Positions 9,178-17,551 are shown, counted from the first letter of the stretch. The stretch: 64,000 nt of DNA from Rhodococcus jostii RHA1 (GCF_000014565.1 NC_008268.1:1315001-1379000); one strand, 5' to 3'. Notes: generated from the sequence alone by a model not told the origin. Translations and numbers: made by a program.

Positions 9178-9933
9178 ATGACCCCGCTGATCGCTGTCGC
9201 CCACGGCAGTCGCGACCCCCGCAGTGCGCGGGTGGTGGCGGCTGCCGTGTCGGCGCTCCGGGCCAAGCGACCGGACCTCGACGTCCGGCTGTGCTTCCTC
9301 GACCTCAACGCACCGTCCGTGGACCAGGTGATCGACACGGTCGCCGCCGAGGGGCATTCCTCCGCCGTGGTCGTGCCGATGCTGCTGGGCAGCGCGTTCC
9401 ACGCACGCGTCGATCTTCCGGCGCTCCTGGACGCCGCCCGCCTCCGTCACCCGCACCTGCATGTCCGGCAGGCCGACGTTCTCGGGCACGACGCGCGGCT
9501 GGTCGAGGCCGTCCGTGACCGCATCGGCGAGGCCGGCGGTTCCGCCCGCGAGTCCGGTCTCGGTATCGTCCTCGCCGCGGTCGGTTCGTCCGACCCGGCC
9601 GCGAACGACCGAACCCGCGAGCTGGCCGGATCGGTCGTCGCGGGCACCCGATGGTCGGGAGCGGTGACGTGTTTCGCGACGTCGGCGGAACCGACGGTGC
9701 AGCAGGCGATCTCGACGCTGCGACAGGCCGGCGCCGAGCGCGTCGTGATCGCACCCTGGTTCCTGGCGCCGGGACTGCTCACGGACCGGTTGAGCCGTGC
9801 GGCGGAATCCTGCGGACCCGGCATCACCTACGCGGCCACCATCGGACCGCACCCCCGGCTGCTCGACGTCATGCTCGACCGGTACTCGCAGACCCACACG
9901 GAGCTGCAGCGGTACCGGGCGCTGTCGGCCTGA
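9178..9933 (+). CDS. Sirohydrochlorin chelatase/CbiX-family protein (Che1-like)
   Basis: A 251-aa class II chelatase-like protein with two CbiX-type halves. The first contains the metal-binding AHGSRDPRS start and the second the VGSSDP segment. At the end of the sirA-cysHDN operon it would insert iron into sirohydrochlorin to make siroheme for SirA; M. tuberculosis has the same arrangement (che1, Rv2393). The start is 4 bp after cysN. The 3' end overlaps the convergent aminotransferase gene by 65 bp. Confidence 0.82.
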   Translation: MTPLIAVAHGSRDPRSARVVAAAVSALRAKRPDLDVRLCFLDLNAPSVDQVIDTVAAEGHSSAVVVPMLLGSAFHARVDLPALLDAARLRHPHLHVRQADVLGHDARLVEAVRDRIGEAGGSARESGLGIVLAAVGSSDPAANDRTRELAGSVVAGTRWSGAVTCFATSAEPTVQQAISTLRQAGAERVVIAPWFLAPGLLTDRLSRAAESCGPGITYAATIGPHPRLLDVMLDRYSQTHTELQRYRALSA

Positions 9934-10918
9934 GCGCGTCGATCACCGCACGCCCGGCATCCGGGTTCCCCACCGCTATCCGCGCGTCACCATTGGGGTA
10001 GGTGCGCGCGTGGATGCCGGCGCGGGCCAGTGCGTCACCGACGTCCTCTCCGGGGAGGTACAGAAAGTTGGCGTGACTGCGCGGGACCGGAATTCCCGCC
10101 GCCCTCACCGTGCGCCACAGTTCCTCGCGTTCGGCGACGATGGCAGCCACCCGGGCACGGAGCTCGTACTCGGCGGCGTACGACGCCGTGACCGCGGGAA
10201 CGGCGGCGCTACCAATCCCGAACGGCAGTTGCAGCGTTCGAATCGTCCGCGCCAGTGCCGCGTTCGCGAAGCCGAATCCGATACGCAACCCGGCCAGTCC
10301 GTACGCCTTGGAGAACGTTCGCAGGAACACGACGTTCGGGTGTTCGGCGATGATGCGATGCACGTCCAGGACCTGTCGGCGGTCGACGAACTCCACATAG
10401 GCCTCGTCGAGGACGACGACCACCCGGTCCGGCACATGACGGAGGAAATCCGCCAGTTCGGCGGTGTCGACGAGCGTCCCGGTGGGGTTGTGCGGGCGGC
10501 AGACGACGACGAGCCGGGTGCGGTCGTCGATCGCGGCCGCCATCGCGGCCAGATCCTGTCCGCCGTCCGCGAGAATCGGCACCGGCACCGCGTCGAGTGC
10601 CGCGATCCGCGCCATGATCGGGTACCCGTCGAACGTCGGGGCGGTGAACACGATCCGCTCCCCCGGCCCGGCGACGGAGCGCATGATCTGCAGGGCGACG
10701 CCGGTGGCGCCGGCGCCCACCACCACCTGTTCGGCGTCGAGCCCTTCGTGATCCGCGATGACCTGGATCAGCCGGTCCGGCAGGAACTCCGGATACCGAT
10801 GCGCCCGGCGCATCACACCGTCGAGCGCGGCGAGGACGGAGGGCAGTGGGGCGAACGGGTTCTCGCTCAGCGCGAGATCGAATCTCGCACCGGGTCCCGC
10901 GATGGTCGGCGTGGTCAT
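9869..10918 (-). CDS. HisC-like class I/II PLP aminotransferase of the SigL-linked operon
   Basis: A 349-aa fold-type I aminotransferase related to histidinol-phosphate and aromatic (Pat/HisC2) aminotransferases. The PLP lysine is K204 in TFSKAYGLAG; RPHNPTGT and DEAYVEF are the cofactor-contact motifs. No his genes are nearby. It is the last gene of a four-gene operon, one base after the KASIII-like gene, so an aromatic or other amino acid/2-oxo acid interconversion feeding the ThDP enzyme is a reasonable inference. The last 20 or so residues overlap the convergent chelatase gene and look dispensable. Substrate unknown. Confidence 0.85.
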   Translation of the reverse strand: MTTPTIAGPGARFDLALSENPFAPLPSVLAALDGVMRRAHRYPEFLPDRLIQVIADHEGLDAEQVVVGAGATGVALQIMRSVAGPGERIVFTAPTFDGYPIMARIAALDAVPVPILADGGQDLAAMAAAIDDRTRLVVVCRPHNPTGTLVDTAELADFLRHVPDRVVVVLDEAYVEFVDRRQVLDVHRIIAEHPNVVFLRTFSKAYGLAGLRIGFGFANAALARTIRTLQLPFGIGSAAVPAVTASYAAEYELRARVAAIVAEREELWRTVRAAGIPVPRSHANFLYLPGEDVGDALARAGIHARTYPNGDARIAVGNPDAGRAVIDALRPTAPGTAAAPCGSASTGRA

Positions 10919-10919
10919 C

Positions 10920-11942
10920 TCACACCCCCGCCGGGGCGGCGCCCCACCGAATGGCCCCGGCCCCGGCGAAGTCGCCGGCGTGCGCGAACGCGGACATCAT
11001 CACCAGCGAGCCGTTGGGGATCCGGCCTGCCCGGTTCTCGATGTCGAGGGTGACGGGGATCGCGGCGCCGAACAGGTTCCCGCATTCGTCGAACGTGTCG
11101 GGGTGCCGTTCCGCCGGGAGCTCGAGTGCGTCCCGCCAGTTGCGGAGGAACAGCCGGTTGGGCTGGTTGGTGACCAGGGTGTCGATCTCGTCCGGGGTGA
11201 TGTCGATCTGCTTGCACACCGCGAGCGCAACCTCGGGGACGAGCCTGTTCCCTCGGGCGAAGACCTTCGCGATCCTCGATTCGGTGAACCCGATGTGCAG
11301 TTGGCCGGTGCCCGCCTCCCAGTACTTGCGGGGCGGATCGACGGCGGCCGTCATGTCTCCGGCGAACTCGGGGTAGGTCCGGCACTCCAGCCCCAGCACC
11401 GGTGCGGCCTCCGACTTCACCAGCAGGCATGCACCCGCGCCGTCACCCGGCACCGCCGACTGTGCCAGCGCGCGCACGTCCGGTTGCGTGAAGATCTGGC
11501 CTGCGCTGTTCTGCACCGACACGATCAGGGCGGTCGACGCGTCCCCGGTCTGCATGATCTGACGTGCCAGCTTGATCATGTACACGAACGACGCGCAGCC
11601 GCCGTTGTGCAGGTCCACCACCCAGTCCGGGGTGATCCCCATCCGGCGCGCGAGTTCTCCGCCGGTACCCAGGATCGGGACGTCGGGCAGCTGGGTGTGG
11701 GTGATGAGAATGTCCACGTTGGAGACGAGTTCGGAGCCGTTCCGTTCGACCAGCGGGGCGATCGCACGTTCCGCCATGTCGACGGCGTTCTCGTCGCTCG
11801 CGATGTGGTGGCGGAATTTCGGCGCCCGGAACATGATGTTCTCGGCGAGCCGGTCGGAGGCGGCGAACTGGGCGAAATAGTCCGCACCCACCCGGTTCTC
11901 GGGTAGGTAACCGGCAATGTCGATCAGGCTGACGGTGTCCAT
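10920..11942 (-). CDS. KASIII-like (thiolase-fold) enzyme with altered catalytic triad
   Basis: A 340-aa FabH-related protein. The nucleophile region NGGCASF places a cysteine at residue 116. The motif that normally supplies the catalytic His-Gln (HQAN in FabH) reads TNQPN here, so N259 occupies the His position; the later Asn region is GNLFGAA (N289). Loss of the His argues against normal decarboxylative condensation. It suggests acyl transfer or another reaction, as described for divergent KASIII proteins in natural-product pathways. It sits between the SRPBCC and aminotransferase genes, with 1-3 bp gaps. Confidence 0.85.
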   Translation of the reverse strand: MDTVSLIDIAGYLPENRVGADYFAQFAASDRLAENIMFRAPKFRHHIASDENAVDMAERAIAPLVERNGSELVSNVDILITHTQLPDVPILGTGGELARRMGITPDWVVDLHNGGCASFVYMIKLARQIMQTGDASTALIVSVQNSAGQIFTQPDVRALAQSAVPGDGAGACLLVKSEAAPVLGLECRTYPEFAGDMTAAVDPPRKYWEAGTGQLHIGFTESRIAKVFARGNRLVPEVALAVCKQIDITPDEIDTLVTNQPNRLFLRNWRDALELPAERHPDTFDECGNLFGAAIPVTLDIENRAGRIPNGSLVMMSAFAHAGDFAGAGAIRWGAAPAGV

Positions 11943-11945
11943 GTC

Positions 11946-12605
11946 TCACTCACTCATCCAGGTCGGGGTCACGGGCAGGTCGTTCGCCCACCGGTATTCG
12001 CAGATCGCCTTGAGATTGCTCATCTCCAGTTGGTGTCCGGCGGCGAACATGTCCCAGAAGTCGCCCACCCACGGAACCCGGTCCGCGGGAGCGGTCTCGG
12101 GGTAGGGATTGTCGTCGTAGAACGGATGGTGGCAGTTGGTCCACAGCACGACGGATCCGTCAACGTCCAGGACCGTGCGCGCGTCCACCACCCGCATCAG
12201 ATACACCATCCACAGGTGTGTGCCCTGGTCCCAGGCACAGTGATAGTCGACGGTCATCGCGGCCGGGTGTGCCACGGTGCGCGTGTAGATCTCGGTGGTG
12301 TCGCCCAGGCGGTCGTACGCAAGCCACAGCCCGGGTTCTCCGGCCGGGGTGAATCCGCGGAGGCTGTACGTCCATTCCTCGAGGCTGCGGGTGTCGGAGA
12401 GGTAGCGGAACACCTCGTCCGGCGGGCAGTCGATGTATTCGTTGACAGTGCAGTACTTTCCGAACACCTGGTCGTGCGGATACACCGACCTCAGCATGTC
12501 CATGATGATCGGTGTCGTCGCCTGACGGTCGGAGGTCTCGATGCGGACGAGGCCGGGCAGGTCGGCGGGAAGGTCGGGCAGCGGGGCGATCTCTCGAGCG
12601 GTCAT
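11946..12605 (-). CDS. SRPBCC (START-like) domain protein, possible cyclase/lyase
   Basis: A 219-aa protein whose N-terminal half has the SRPBCC signature (YIDCPPDEVFRYLSD, then LEEWTY), the helix-grip fold of polyketide cyclases and ligand carriers. It has unusually many aromatic and His residues (CHHPFYDDNPY). The ATG at 12605 overlaps the ThDP gene stop (ATGA), so they are translationally coupled. In this operon it may shape or dehydrate a reactive acyloin or keto intermediate; that is inference from context. Confidence 0.75.
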   Translation of the reverse strand: MTAREIAPLPDLPADLPGLVRIETSDRQATTPIIMDMLRSVYPHDQVFGKYCTVNEYIDCPPDEVFRYLSDTRSLEEWTYSLRGFTPAGEPGLWLAYDRLGDTTEIYTRTVAHPAAMTVDYHCAWDQGTHLWMVYLMRVVDARTVLDVDGSVVLWTNCHHPFYDDNPYPETAPADRVPWVGDFWDMFAAGHQLEMSNLKAICEYRWANDLPVTPTWMSE

Positions 12606-14314
12606 CGGCGTGCTCCTTCTCGGGATTCGGATCTCTCGGTCGGGCGTCGGACGGGCAGGAACGGCAGGAACGGCGGCAACTCGTCGGCGTCGCACGCGAC
12701 TTCGATGACAGCGGGCCCCGCCGAGTCGGCCGTGGCGCGGAGCGAGTCGGCCAGGCCGGCGTGCGTGTCGACCGCGCGGGACGGCAAGCCCGGAAACAGT
12801 GCGCCGACTCCCGCCGCGATGTGTGCGGGACGAAAACGGCTGTAGGTGTATGCGCCCTCGAAGTACACCTGCTCGCGGGTCAGGCACATCGCGTGGGCGT
12901 TGTTGTTGAACACGACGAACGTGACCGGCACGTCGTACTCGACCGCGGTGTGGATCTCGAGCCCGTGCGCGTAGAACGCACCGTCGCCTGCGATCACGAA
13001 CGTGCGGCGGCCGCGCGAGAAGGCGGAACCGATCGCGGCGCCGAACGTGTAACCCATCCCGCCCATTCCCAGCGCCACCACGAACCGGCCTCCGGTCGGA
13101 ACCGGAAGATGGTGCACCACAGCGGCACCCGTATTTCCCGCATCGGCGAACACGTCGGCGCCCACGGGCATCATCGCGGCGAGCGCCTTCACCGCGTCCG
13201 TGTAGCGCAGGCCCGACGTGCCGGACGACGGCACGTCGATCGGGGTCGGCTCGCTCTGCGCGACGGCCGCCCGCGAGGCTGCAGGCCCGATCTCGGTGAC
13301 GAGCCCGCGCAGCGTCGCCCGCAGATCCCGCGTCGGCAGGTGATGGGCCTGCAGAAACGGCTTCGCCGAGCCCACGCTGTACACCAGCGTCTTCTCGAGC
13401 ACCCCGTCCAAACCTCCGCGTGCCATCACCGGCAGTCGCGTGCCGACGAGCAGGCAGACGTCGGAATCCTGCAGTGCGTCGACGACATCCGGATTCCCCA
13501 TCGCGCCGGTGACCCCGAGCCGCCCCGGCGCCGCGGGATCGAGCACGTCCCTCGCGTCGGGCGTGACGGCCACCCGGGCGCCGAGCACGTGCGCGAGTTC
13601 CGCGAGTTCCCCTCGCGCGCCGGCTCGCGCCACCTCGTCTCCGGCGATGACGGTGACGCGGCCGTAGTCGTCGCGGAGGGCCTCGGCGAGCCGTGTGATG
13701 TCCGTCGGGGTGGTGCGCGGTGCGGTCGGGACCGCTCGACGTGGTTCCGGGAACTCACCGCGCGACCGCTGAATGTCCTTCGGCAGCAGGAGAACCGCGG
13801 GCCCACCGCGTCGCGCGGCGGCCAGCGCCTCGGCGAGCTGGCGTTCGAGGTCGAGCGGCGACTCGACCCGCGCGCAGTACACGGACACCTCACCGAACAA
13901 CCGGGTCGCATCGATCGACCCCGCCAGTCCACTCGTGTCCTGGAATGCGCCCATCCCTTCGAGCGTCGTCGGCGGTTGCCCGACCAACGCCAGAAGCGGC
14001 ACACGCGACGCGAATGCTTCACCGAGACCGGCGATCACATTGAGCGCACCCCCGCCCGAAGTCGCCGCGACCACCCCGATCCGGTTCGACGTGCGGGCAT
14101 ACCCGTCGGCCATCGTCGTCGCCGCGAACTCGTGTTTGGCGACGACACCTTCGACGTCGAGGGAGCGGTGCAGCGCGTCGTACAGGTCCTCGATGTTCGC
14201 GCCTCCCACACCGAAGACGTGCTCGACCCCCTCTGCGGCCAGCGCGGCGACGATGTAGTCGACGACGCGCATGTTCCGACCGGTTTTCCGTGGCTCGTGA
14301 TCCGTGAGATTCAT
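12602..14314 (-). CDS. ThDP-dependent enzyme, acetolactate synthase-like, first gene of the SigL-linked operon
   Basis: A 570-aa three-domain thiamine-diphosphate enzyme. The cofactor-activating glutamate is E62 in KHEFAATTMADGYAR, and the C-terminal ThDP/metal motif runs GDGAFYAHG...FNNNAH. It differs from the housekeeping IlvB in the active-site segment, and no ilvN or ilvC is adjacent. Carboligation to an acyloin is the likeliest chemistry. The start at 14314 has a GGGGG stretch upstream; an in-frame ATG at 14272 is an alternative. A SigL-type promoter lies about 60 bp upstream. Substrates are not predictable from sequence alone. Confidence 0.83.
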   Translation of the reverse strand: MNLTDHEPRKTGRNMRVVDYIVAALAAEGVEHVFGVGGANIEDLYDALHRSLDVEGVVAKHEFAATTMADGYARTSNRIGVVAATSGGGALNVIAGLGEAFASRVPLLALVGQPPTTLEGMGAFQDTSGLAGSIDATRLFGEVSVYCARVESPLDLERQLAEALAAARRGGPAVLLLPKDIQRSRGEFPEPRRAVPTAPRTTPTDITRLAEALRDDYGRVTVIAGDEVARAGARGELAELAHVLGARVAVTPDARDVLDPAAPGRLGVTGAMGNPDVVDALQDSDVCLLVGTRLPVMARGGLDGVLEKTLVYSVGSAKPFLQAHHLPTRDLRATLRGLVTEIGPAASRAAVAQSEPTPIDVPSSGTSGLRYTDAVKALAAMMPVGADVFADAGNTGAAVVHHLPVPTGGRFVVALGMGGMGYTFGAAIGSAFSRGRRTFVIAGDGAFYAHGLEIHTAVEYDVPVTFVVFNNNAHAMCLTREQVYFEGAYTYSRFRPAHIAAGVGALFPGLPSRAVDTHAGLADSLRATADSAGPAVIEVACDADELPPFLPFLPVRRPTERSESREGARR

Positions 14315-14372
14315 CGGCAGACCCCCGTGTCGTGGATCGGGTGGGGCGACCAGCGGTCACCCACTGGATATA

Positions 14373-14400
14373 CACACGAACCACGTACCGGTCGGGTTCA
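14373..14400 (-). promoter_or_regulatory. SigL-type promoter of the ThDP operon
   Basis: Read on the minus strand: TGAACC (14400-14395), exactly 16 bases, then CGTGTG (14378-14373). This is identical in both elements and spacer length to the promoter in front of sigL (15786-15813) and agrees with the published mycobacterial SigL consensus TGAACC-N15-17-CGT. Transcription would start near 14366, giving a leader of about 50 bases before the ATG at 14314. Confidence 0.78.
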
Positions 14401-14416
14401 CCGGTGGCAGAACATT

Positions 14417-14441
14417 TTTCCGGAAACGTTCGTGACGAACG
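14417..14441. promoter_or_regulatory. Two adjacent palindromes upstream of the ThDP operon
   Basis: TTTCCGGAAA (14417-14426) is a perfect 10-bp palindrome. It directly abuts CGTTCG-TGA-CGAACG (14427-14441), a perfect 6-bp inverted repeat. They lie 17 bases upstream of the -35 of the SigL-type promoter, where an activator or repressor could bind. No regulator family can be assigned. Confidence 0.4.
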
Positions 14442-14501
14442 AGACACGACGGTGGAGCGTGCAGGAGGTATGAAAACCGACCCGACTCCCTGGCGGCCCG
14501 C

Positions 14502-15260
14502 TCACAACGCCGCGGTCAGCAGTACCTCGTGGTCGTCGTCGGATCGCACGTCGATGCTCACGATCGCGTCGACGGGCAGGCTGGTGGTGGCCGTGGGCCG
14601 CACCGTCGTGCCGGCCTCACCGGTCCAGGTGGCCAGTGTGGTGACGACTCCGGAGCGGTCGGTGACGGTCAGCGCGTACCCCTCGGTGTCGGCGCCGTAA
14701 CGACCGTCGCCGGGCCAGGTGTCCTCGTAGGAGCACTCGACGAAGATGACGGTGCCCCAGGACACCGACGCGACGGATGCGCTCGCGGTGATCGTCGTCG
14801 GAACCACGGGGGTGAACACCGCCTCGGTGGTGTTCGCGCGGTCCGGGACGGGCATGGCCGTGACCGGGGCGGGCGGGGTCCGGTCCTGCGTCACCAGCAC
14901 CCCCACCGGGACGGCGACGGCGATCACGGCGGCCGCCGCCGCGAGGGCCGTCGCCGCTCGCCGGTGCCGTCGGCGCCGCTCTACCGTCCCCACCAGGTGG
15001 GTCAGCACACGTGGTGCGGGGGTCTCCGAATCAGCGGGTGCAGCGTTCCCGGGCAGCGTGCCGAACGCCTCTTCCGGTGTGATCAGGGCCAGCAACCCGG
15101 GCATGCCCGCCAATTCGGACACGGCCTGCGAGCACTGTGCGCAGTGGGCGAGGTGGGCCTCGTATTCGCGCCGATCGCTCGGGGACATCGCACCGAGTAC
15201 ATATGCGGCGTCCCAGCGGGCGTAGGGATCCTCGTGCGACTCGAAGTCGTCGAACGTCAT
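14502..15260 (-). CDS. rslA: Anti-sigma factor RslA (zinc-associated, membrane)
   Basis: Holds SigL inactive at the membrane. The 252-aa protein has an N-terminal zinc anti-sigma motif (HLAHCAQC, HxxxCxxC), one transmembrane segment (AATALAAAAAVIAVAVPVGV, near residues 105-125) and an extracytoplasmic C-terminal domain. Its start overlaps the sigL stop by four bases, the usual sigma/anti-sigma coupling. In M. tuberculosis RslA binds SigL and releases it when its zinc-site cysteines are oxidised; the conserved CxxC suggests the same trigger here. Confidence 0.88.
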   Translation of the reverse strand: MTFDDFESHEDPYARWDAAYVLGAMSPSDRREYEAHLAHCAQCSQAVSELAGMPGLLALITPEEAFGTLPGNAAPADSETPAPRVLTHLVGTVERRRRHRRAATALAAAAAVIAVAVPVGVLVTQDRTPPAPVTAMPVPDRANTTEAVFTPVVPTTITASASVASVSWGTVIFVECSYEDTWPGDGRYGADTEGYALTVTDRSGVVTTLATWTGEAGTTVRPTATTSLPVDAIVSIDVRSDDDHEVLLTAAL

Positions 15261-15763
15261 CGGGTCACCCCCATTTCCTGCAGAGCCAATCGAAGGGCCC
15301 GCAATCCGTAGTGCATGCGGGATTTCACCGTTCCCTCCGGTATTCCGAGTTCGTCGGCCATCTGGTGGGTCGACATTCCCCGGTAGTAGCCGAGCACGAG
15401 GACCGCACGATGGTCGGGGCTGAGCCGGGCCAGCGCATCACCCATCATCCAGGCGTCGAGTGCGCCGTCCGAGCTGTCCGGGGCGGCGCGTTCGGGCGTG
15501 GAGCTCATCCCGATCTCACGCTGGGAGCGGGCGCTGCGGTGCTCGTCGAACACGAGGTTCCTGGCGACCGTGAACAACCACGCCCGGGCCGACGACTCCG
15601 ACTGGTCCAGCACGTTCGGATGCTTCCAGGCTCGCAGCAGGACCTCTTGCACGATGTCCTCGGCGCGGGCGCGGTCGCCGGTCAGCCGCAGGGCATACCG
15701 CCACACCGCGGGGGCATGCTCCTCGTACAGGGCGTGCATCAGCTCGGTCTGGGCATCCGGCAT
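15257..15763 (-). CDS. sigL: ECF RNA polymerase sigma factor SigL
   Basis: A 168-aa group IV sigma factor with region 2 (ALRLTGDRARAEDIVQEVLLRAW) split over residues 24-46 and region 4 (GIPEGTVKSRMHYGLRALRL) at the C-terminus. It ends LQEMGVTR, close to the M. tuberculosis SigL C-terminus. The paired RslA, the promoter TGAACC-N16-CGTGTG in front of it and an identical promoter at the neighbouring ThDP operon all support SigL rather than another ECF. It is expected to autoregulate and to control envelope or oxidative-stress-related genes. Confidence 0.9.
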   Translation of the reverse strand: MPDAQTELMHALYEEHAPAVWRYALRLTGDRARAEDIVQEVLLRAWKHPNVLDQSESSARAWLFTVARNLVFDEHRSARSQREIGMSSTPERAAPDSSDGALDAWMMGDALARLSPDHRAVLVLGYYRGMSTHQMADELGIPEGTVKSRMHYGLRALRLALQEMGVTR

Positions 15764-15785
15764 CGGTCACCACCTCTCAGCAGTA

Positions 15786-15813
15786 CACACGGTTCACCCG
15801 TGCCTCCGGTTCA
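15786..15813 (-). promoter_or_regulatory. Autoregulated SigL promoter
   Basis: On the minus strand TGAACC (15813-15808), a 16-base spacer, then CGTGTG (15791-15786). The predicted start lies about 15 bases before the sigL ATG at 15763. A second TGAACC copy lies within the spacer (15796-15791) but has no CGT at the right distance. Confidence 0.8.
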
Positions 15814-15884
15814 CCGCGCCACTGAAACACAGGGAAACCCCAGGTGAAACGGGTCGCAGCGGCCGAAAACCCTTGGCCCGTACG

Positions 15885-16286
15885 CTAGGAGGTGTTCAGT
15901 GCCACGGCGGCGTGGACGAGCGCCTGGAACGCCTCGGCGTCGAGCGTGTCGCCCTCGTGGAAATCGATGGCGCGCCGGGTGTTGCCTTCGAGGCTGGAGT
16001 TGAAGAGGCCTGACGGGTCGTCCAGCGAGGCGCCCCGGGCGAACGTCACCTTCACCGCATTCTTGTACGTCTCACCGGTGCAGATCATTCCGGCGTGCGA
16101 CCATACCGGCACCCCTCGCCACTTCCACTCCTCGACGACGTCGGGGTCGGCCTGCGTGACGAGGGCACGGATCCGGGCGAGCGTCTCGCCCCGCCAATCA
16201 CCCAGCTCCTCGATTCGCGCATCTATCAACTGCGAGGGAGAGTCACCTCCGCCTCCCTCTTCCGAGCCGCTCGTCCGCTTCTTCAT
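15885..16286 (-). CDS. DUF1801-family protein
   Basis: A 133-aa soluble protein starting MKKRTSG. The segments VEEWKWRGVPVWSHAG and the basic/aromatic stretch KNAVKVTFARGASL are typical of the YdhG/DUF1801 fold, a small cytosolic family of unknown biochemical role, frequently annotated only as histidine-kinase-associated or hypothetical. A glycine-rich loop follows the start. An AGGAGA lies upstream of the chosen ATG. It is divergent from the universal stress protein gene and not obviously in an operon. Confidence 0.75.
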   Translation of the reverse strand: MKKRTSGSEEGGGGDSPSQLIDARIEELGDWRGETLARIRALVTQADPDVVEEWKWRGVPVWSHAGMICTGETYKNAVKVTFARGASLDDPSGLFNSSLEGNTRRAIDFHEGDTLDAEAFQALVHAAVALNTS

Positions 16287-16456
16287 GGTGGACTGTCGCT
16301 CTCCTTCTGGCTGTCGTCGCTCGCCGGTCACTCGAGTATCCTCGCGGACCGCGCCGATCGCATCGAGATCGCGCCGTGATCGGCTGCCGACCGATTTACC
16401 TCTGGCGCGTCGTCGCCGTCCTGGACCAAACTGGAATGGAGGTGAGGAGCACCCCC

Positions 16457-17317
16457 ATGAGCACAGCACGGATTCGACGCGGCATCGTGGCAGGCATCGA
16501 CGGATCGGACGGCGCGCTGGAGGCGGCGGCGTGGGCTGCATCGGCCGCGAGGCGCTTCGAGGAGCCGCTGCGCCTCGTCCACGTATTACCCAAGCATCCG
16601 AATTCCGCGGACGGTCACCCCGAGGGCGATGAGTTCCTCGACGCCGCCGAACGCATCGTCCTGGACGGGCAGCGGGACCTGGAGGTCGAGCGCAGTACCC
16701 ACCCCGGTCCGCCCGCCCACGCGCTGGTGGAACTGTCCAAGACGGCCCGGATGCTGGTTCTCGGACCCGCGGCCACGAGTGAGATGAAATCGGTGGTCGC
16801 CGGTTCCGATGTCGTGCGGGTGTCGAACCGAGCCGAATGTCCGGTGGTCGTCTGGCGCGGCATCCAGGGCCACGAGGTCAGCGAAACCCGCCCCGTCGTG
16901 GTGGGTGTGGACGGCAGCGAACTGAGCCACATGGCGGTGGCCCACGCGTTCGAGTTCGCGGCATTCTTCGGCGCGCCCCTCGTCGCGGTGCACACCTGGG
17001 CCGAGCACTCCACCCTCGGTGCGTGGTACTCGGAGGAACGTCGCTTCACCGACTGGTCCGATCTAATCCAGCACGAGGAAGCCTGGCTTGCCGAGAGCCT
17101 CGCCGGGTGGCGCGAGAAGTACCCGGATGTCGAGGTCACGCGCTGCCTCGAGCGTGGTGGGCCGATGAAGGTGCTCCTCGAATACTCGTTCGGTGCGCAG
17201 TTGATCGCCGTCGGCAGCCACGGGCGAAATCCGTTCACCGCGTCGATCGTGGGCTCGACGAGCCAGAGTCTCATCCACCACGCCCGGTGCCCGGTGCTCA
17301 TCTGCCGAAAAGGCTGA
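16457..17317 (+). CDS. Universal stress protein, tandem UspA domains
   Basis: A 286-aa protein with two Usp domains: residues about 8-140 (GIVAGIDGSDGALEAAAWA) and 150-286 (VVVGVDGSELSHMAVAHA). The C-terminal domain has the ATP-binding GSHGRNPF...GSTSQ motif (G-2x-G-9x-GS/T), while the first domain's equivalent is degenerate (GPAATS). Mycobacterial tandem Usp proteins of this type bind ATP and respond to hypoxia or redox stress. The start at 16457 has GAGGAG eight bases upstream. Confidence 0.9.
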   Translation: MSTARIRRGIVAGIDGSDGALEAAAWAASAARRFEEPLRLVHVLPKHPNSADGHPEGDEFLDAAERIVLDGQRDLEVERSTHPGPPAHALVELSKTARMLVLGPAATSEMKSVVAGSDVVRVSNRAECPVVVWRGIQGHEVSETRPVVVGVDGSELSHMAVAHAFEFAAFFGAPLVAVHTWAEHSTLGAWYSEERRFTDWSDLIQHEEAWLAESLAGWREKYPDVEVTRCLERGGPMKVLLEYSFGAQLIAVGSHGRNPFTASIVGSTSQSLIHHARCPVLICRKG

Positions 17318-17551
17318 ATACCGTCAGCGTCCGTTTCACTCTTTCGATCAGCCTGATTCATATTCACCGTTCGCGGGCCCATTCCCCGGGCACGGCGCGC
17401 ACCGAATTGCTACGTCAGAAAACTGCTCTGACCTGCCCCAATCCCCAACGCCACGGCGCTGATATCGCAGATTCACACACAGCAGAAAATGCCAAGTGTT
17501 TCAATCACGCTAATTCGATTTACTCCAGATTTCGGCAGCGGATTTCGCGTT

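Noticed and set aside
14470..14700. Plus-strand ORF with a perfect GGAGG and ATG (MKTDPTPW...) antisense to rslA
   Set aside because: Apart from the SD it looks like a shadow: Ser/Thr/Val-rich, no recognisable family, and most of it is antisense to a well-supported gene.
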